Source: Bacteriovorax stolpii
Lineage (GTDB): Bacteria > Bdellovibrionota > Bacteriovoracia > Bacteriovoracales > Bacteriovoracaceae
Assembly (NCBI GenBank): GCA_945890905.1
Contig: CAMDDI010000007.1
Coordinates: forward strand, 1-24,974
Direction of reading: 5' to 3'
Length of the DNA: 24,974 nt
Numbering within the stretch: the first letter of the stretch is position 1; every line of letters begins with the position of its first letter. The translations under genes were made by a program, and so were the position numbers. Below the pieces are notes generated by a model that saw only the letters and a list, made by a program, of their open reading frames with translations, made no database searches and was not told where the DNA came from. This document shows, piece by piece, positions 21,893 to 24,974 of the stretch.

Positions 21893-23065
21893 TTATCTTT
21901 TTATTGGGCGATAAATCGCATTCAATCCCGCAAGTGGAAGAGGAGCATTTCTAAATCGTGGCTCACGTCCAATGGTCCAAACAAAATCTGGACGGGTTTC
22001 AGTGATCCACTCTCCCCCAACAATATTTCCTGCCATATCAAGTTCTAGAACATAGACATAAGCTTTTGATAAAAACTTTTGATGAGGAGTCATTGTTACT
22101 GGAAGTTTTGACACGAAATTTAAATGACCTTGAGCTGCTAATTCAGGAGTGTAGAATTTTAATTCTTCGCCATAAGTCATAGTTGTTGCGACTCTCACTC
22201 TTCTTTCGATGCCCATCATGTGATCGTCACTATTAAGTGGCTCTTCTGAAATGACACGTGTGTTGAAACTAGTTACCGGTTGATTCCAGACATCATTGAA
22301 GCGGTCAATATCTGCTACAAATCCTTTTGAGTGAATACCTATCATATTCGTGAGAATAATATGAAATGAACCAGGATTCATATCACGACAAACTGGGGAG
22401 TTTGCCTGATCTGCTGGAGGTGGATTCGTGTTAGCGTCACGCTCGTCCCCTTCTCCGGGAACTTTTCCTTGAGCAGCACAACGCATGCCCACTGAAGCAT
22501 ATGATGAGCGGTCGTAATTATAAGCATCATACATTGCGAGAAGACCTTTCACATCTGATGAACCGAAAGGTACTTTGATTCCATCGCGGTTTTGAATCAC
22601 AACTTGATTTGGTTCTGGGAAATTGATCGCCGCTGGGGCCCAGCCGTGACAGATTCCTTCCCACCATAAATCTCTAGGATTAAATAGACTTAAAACTTTT
22701 TTAGTTAATGTATAGTTGTAATCACCTTGAGAAATATCATAGAGCTCAGACGGCGAGAGTTCCGAGAGTTGAGTGAGGTTCATATTACGAAGCTCAGCAA
22801 GAGTATTGAATTTGTATTTGAAAGGTTGAGGATTAGGTGAATTCCAGCGGTAAGCAATTCCACCTTTATTGGACGGCCAATAAGTTTCTGACCAACCGAG
22901 GCGATCATCATTGAGTCTTCCCACTCCTGGAAGAGCATTCAAGGTAGTCACCATGGTTGTACCAATGACTTTATTGAAATTAAAAGGACTGTTAGATCCA
23001 CCAAATTTCTCGGCAAATGCACTTCCTGTTACCAAAACAAGTGCGAGAGTCAAAAACTTTTTCAT
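21893..23065 (-). CDS. Exported transglutaminase of the elicitor (GP42-like) family
   Basis: 390-aa secreted protein with signal peptide 1-18 (S-A-F-A, then E-K-F). The core matches the TGase_elicitor family of Phytophthora GP42 and bacterial homologues: W-W-E-G-I-C139-H-G-W-A-P-A-A (nucleophile), P-G-S-F-H235-I-I-L-T-N (histidine), and A-D-I-D-R-F-N-D-V-W-N-Q-P-V (251-263) holding the probable aspartate. Expected activity is crosslinking of protein glutamine and lysine side chains, or deamidation or hydrolysis. An A-N-T-N-P-P-P-A-D-Q insertion follows C196. AGGA site before the ATG; first gene of the cluster, with its own promoter. Confidence 0.85.
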   Translation of the reverse strand: MKKFLTLALVLVTGSAFAEKFGGSNSPFNFNKVIGTTMVTTLNALPGVGRLNDDRLGWSETYWPSNKGGIAYRWNSPNPQPFKYKFNTLAELRNMNLTQLSELSPSELYDISQGDYNYTLTKKVLSLFNPRDLWWEGICHGWAPAAINFPEPNQVVIQNRDGIKVPFGSSDVKGLLAMYDAYNYDRSSYASVGMRCAAQGKVPGEGDERDANTNPPPADQANSPVCRDMNPGSFHIILTNMIGIHSKGFVADIDRFNDVWNQPVTSFNTRVISEEPLNSDDHMMGIERRVRVATTMTYGEELKFYTPELAAQGHLNFVSKLPVTMTPHQKFLSKAYVYVLELDMAGNIVGGEWITETRPDFVWTIGREPRFRNAPLPLAGLNAIYRPIKR

Positions 23066-23102
23066 TCATTCATCCTTGGGTTATTTGAAACAAAGCTCTT
23101 GA

Positions 23103-23131
23103 TTTATAACTTGTTACATCGTTTTGCTCAA
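23103..23131 (-). promoter_or_regulatory. Promoter of the transglutaminase cluster
   Basis: On the minus strand TTGAGC (23126-23131) and TATAAA (23103-23108) are separated by 17 bp, close to the sigma-70 consensus. Transcription would start about 30 bases before the ATG at 23065, and the AGGA ribosome site lies within that leader. Confidence 0.6.
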
Positions 23132-23160
23132 GATGCCAAAGTGACTCCGAAGTGAAATTA

Positions 23161-23183
23161 ACAACAGGTGTTCAACTTGTTGT
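23161..23183. other. Inverted repeat upstream of the transglutaminase promoter
   Basis: Nine-base arms ACAACAGGT and ACTTGTTGT flank a 5-base centre, with one G-T/A-C position. It lies about 30 bp upstream of the -35 (23126-23131). The position fits an operator, and there is no T-tract to make it a terminator. Confidence 0.4.
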
Positions 23184-23226
23184 AAAATGTTTTCCAATCT
23201 TAAGATGGTGTGGTGTTTAATTTTGT

Positions 23227-23253
23227 GCGAACACTTTAGATGTAAGTGCTCGC
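23227..23253 (-). other. Ten-base-pair hairpin after serC
   Basis: Arms GCGAACACTT (23227-23236) and AAGTGCTCGC (23244-23253) surround a 7-base loop, 15 bases past the serC stop. In minus-strand RNA all ten pairs form (one G-U). A T-rich stretch precedes rather than follows it, so it is not a standard terminator but could protect the serC 3' end. The rest of 23066-23268 holds the promoter and no gene. Confidence 0.45.
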
Positions 23254-23268
23254 TGCAGAAAAAAGAAA

Positions 23269-24390
23269 TTATTTTTCAGATTCGATAGCAAGGCTGATAA
23301 GTCTGGTAAGTTTTTCGAGATTTTCATAACTCACATTATGAAAAAGTGCGATACGGAATTGGTTACGATTGAGTCTTCGATAAGCAACAATATAAATGGC
23401 CACATTTTGCGCCCGTAAGACTTTAGTAAGATCTTCTACTCTAAATTTATCATCTACATCAATAGTAGCTACGGCATGGGAGCGAAATTTATCTTCCGAG
23501 ATATAAGCATGCAGATAAGGCTTAGACTTGGCCCATCCGTAAATGAGAGCCGCTTTTTTCTTGGCTTCCTCAATCACCTTATCTTCACCTAATTTGTTCA
23601 TGAGTTTGACTTGCTCGTTCATCAGGAAAATTGTGGCAATGGCCGGAGTATTATAAGTTTGATTCAATCGTGAATTTTCAATGGCGTGAGACCATTTCAT
23701 GCACTCGGGACTATAGCGTGAGGAATCTTTTCCTAATCGAAGTGCGCGCTCAATTGCCTTTGGAGACAAAATTGCTACATAGAATCCGCCCTCAGAAGCG
23801 AACACTTTCTGAGGAGAAAAATAATAAACATCCACATTATTAAAATCTACTTTGATCTGACCCGCACCTGAGGTGGCATCAACTGCCATCAAAATGTTTT
23901 GTCCTCCAAGTTTAGGAATGTCTGAAAGCATCACCCCAGTAGAAGTTTCATTCAGTGTGCAGCAAATAAAATCGTAGCCTGGTTCTTCCCTAGGATTTAA
24001 ACCATGACCCGCTTCAACCTTGATTTCACGCGCACTGATCCAAGGAATCTGTTTATGGGCCTTATACCATTTTTCTGAAAACTCACCTGTCACAAAATGC
24101 AAAGACGACTTTTCAACCAGGCCAAGACCAATCATATCCCACAACATGGTGGCCCCACCATTACCTAGAACGACTTCGTATCCAGCAGGAAGATTAAAGT
24201 ATTTCTTAAAACCTTCTTGAAGTTCCTTCACAACATTTCTAACAGCATCTTTTCTATGGCTAGTTCCTAAAAGAGAAGTTCCTGTTTTGGCCAAACTCTC
24301 TAAAGCTTCAACCGGAATAAGAGATGGACCGACGCCAAAGCGTGGATCACTAGGAACTAATTCTTTTGGAACTTTAAAATTCTCAAACAT
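23269..24390 (-). CDS. serC: Phosphoserine aminotransferase, actinobacterial type
   Basis: 373-aa PLP enzyme converting 3-phosphohydroxypyruvate and glutamate to phosphoserine in serine synthesis. It matches the Mycobacterium-type family (TIGR01366) rather than the E. coli type: R-F-G-V-G-P-S, L-L-G-T-S-H-R, G-Y-E-V-V-L-G-N-G-G-A-T, N-E-T-S-T-G-V, D171-A-T-S-G-A-G, F-S-P-Q-K195-V-F-A-S-E-G-G (Schiff-base lysine), and N-Q-T-Y-N-T-P-A-I-A-T. GGAG lies 8-9 bases before the ATG; minus-strand TATCAT (24421-24426) is a possible -10. Divergent from the gene at 24460. No serA or serB is adjacent here. Confidence 0.92.
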   Translation of the reverse strand: MFENFKVPKELVPSDPRFGVGPSLIPVEALESLAKTGTSLLGTSHRKDAVRNVVKELQEGFKKYFNLPAGYEVVLGNGGATMLWDMIGLGLVEKSSLHFVTGEFSEKWYKAHKQIPWISAREIKVEAGHGLNPREEPGYDFICCTLNETSTGVMLSDIPKLGGQNILMAVDATSGAGQIKVDFNNVDVYYFSPQKVFASEGGFYVAILSPKAIERALRLGKDSSRYSPECMKWSHAIENSRLNQTYNTPAIATIFLMNEQVKLMNKLGEDKVIEEAKKKAALIYGWAKSKPYLHAYISEDKFRSHAVATIDVDDKFRVEDLTKVLRAQNVAIYIVAYRRLNRNQFRIALFHNVSYENLEKLTRLISLAIESEK

Positions 24391-24459
24391 TATATTTCTC
24401 CGCGAAAATATCTTTGGTCTATGATAGCGATTGCATCGGAAATTTGGTAGTCATAAGGG

Positions 24460-24974
24460 ATGTTCAGATTCTTATTTAGCTTTTACCTTCTTGCAGGCCT
24501 TGTCGCACCCGCTCGCGCCCAGGATGAGGGCCCTATTATAGTGGAATCCATCTTATTTAATGGTGGATCTTTCACTGAATTTTATAATGGAATCCAAAAA
24601 GACACTTCGGGCGGACTGCGTAAATTTGATTTTGCACCGACTTTGGGCTTTGGTGCCGTCTTCCCTATGGAAGTGGGCTGGCGATTTATTCCAGAAATCA
24701 ACTGGGTCCTACCTAAGACTCAAGGGGATTTGCAAATCATTAAGAATACCCTCATGCTTCGAGGTGATTTTTCCTACGATCCTCTTGATTGGTTAAGACT
24801 TCGCTTAGGTTCAAGTCTTATGTGGATGAATCAGCATGGGCGAGGCGGGAAAGTAAAAATGAAGAACGGAACGTCCACTTCGACTTTTTATTATCCAGAT
24901 GAAAACCATTCAAGCTTAAATAATACCATTGATCTGGGCGCTGAATTACTCTGCGACAAGTGGGCCTTAAGACT
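24460..24974 (+). CDS. Outer-membrane protein candidate, truncated by the window end
   Basis: Open from ATG 24460 to the last base (171 codons, no stop). Signal peptide of about 20 residues (M-F-R-F-L-F to A-R-A, then Q-D-E). The visible mature part alternates hydrophobic and polar residues, with F-D-F-A-P-T-L-G-F-G-A-V-F-P, V-G-W-R-F-I-P-E-I-N-W and L-R-L-R-L-G-S-S-L-M-W, as in a beta-barrel with short turns; one cysteine near the visible end. AAGGG is only a base from the ATG, so the ribosome site is poor. TATGAT (24420-24425) is a possible -10. Family unknown. Confidence 0.7.
   Translation, partial: MFRFLFSFYLLAGLVAPARAQDEGPIIVESILFNGGSFTEFYNGIQKDTSGGLRKFDFAPTLGFGAVFPMEVGWRFIPEINWVLPKTQGDLQIIKNTLMLRGDFSYDPLDWLRLRLGSSLMWMNQHGRGGKVKMKNGTSTSTFYYPDENHSSLNNTIDLGAELLCDKWALR

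Noticed and set aside
23161..23253. Intrinsic terminators for serC
   Set aside because: Both hairpins lack a downstream T-tract on the minus strand, so they are listed only as inverted repeats.
1..24974. Mobile elements, CRISPR arrays, tRNA or rRNA genes, prophage or defence islands
   Set aside because: No transposase or integrase motifs, regularly spaced repeats, cloverleaf sequence or conserved rRNA segments were seen. The region reads as ordinary chromosome rich in secreted proteins.

Overview
The window looks like the chromosome of a free-living, moderately AT-rich Gram-negative bacterium. Signal peptides, lipoproteins and small outer-membrane barrel candidates are unusually frequent. 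A secreted protein-glutaminase-like enzyme lies beside a transglutaminase of the Phytophthora-elicitor type. This gene mix, and the many unrecognised lipoproteins, recall Bdellovibrionota (Bdellovibrio/Bacteriovorax relatives). That placement is inference from gene content; there is no rRNA or other marker. I see no mobile elements, CRISPR arrays, tRNAs or rRNAs. Gene density is very high and no gene-free stretch reaches 300 bases; the longest is 203 bases (23066-23268).

Layout. 1-1326: three tandem paralogous small secreted four-cysteine proteins. 1354-1695: a small secreted protein. 1770-3736: a SprT-like/DUF2786 protein, a PaaI-type thioesterase and a DUF423 membrane protein. 3726-5624: a lipoprotein with an Ig-like region and the 7-deazaguanine enzyme QueE. 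5767-8910: a tightly coupled five-gene operon of a DUF1566 lipoprotein, a helical protein, a zinc-ribbon protein, a possible acyltransferase-like protein and a group III truncated haemoglobin. 8890-12036: a cluster organised around a MerR/CarH-like regulator. A TIGR01777 epimerase-like protein and a lipoprotein run left from it, a renalase-like FAD oxidoreductase runs right, and direct repeats lie in the divergent promoter. 12098-14489: a patatin-like phospholipase and a DEAD-box helicase. 14608-16222: an outer-membrane barrel candidate and a thermonuclease-like protein. 16294-17430: tRNA-guanine transglycosylase (Tgt). 23065-17427 (minus strand): a transglutaminase, a protein glutaminase, an EF-hand lipoprotein, another lipoprotein and an 839-aa HExxH metallopeptidase candidate. 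23269-24390: an actinobacterial-type SerC. 24460-end: a truncated outer-membrane protein gene.

Main points. (1) The minus-strand secreted cluster pairs two enzymes that act on protein glutamine side chains with calcium-binding-type and protease-type lipoproteins. Its glutaminase has the same Cys-His-Asp spacing that I recall for the Chryseobacterium enzyme. (2) Tgt has lost all three zinc-binding cysteines but keeps the histidine and the catalytic aspartates. (3) The MerR regulator has a B12-domain-like C-terminus with an altered cobalamin motif, beside 15-bp direct repeats at 23-bp spacing. (4) Several genes have a -10 hexamer ending 6-7 nt before the ATG and no usable Shine-Dalgarno, suggesting leaderless mRNAs. 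(5) Five of six convergent gene pairs overlap at their stop codons with no intrinsic terminator.
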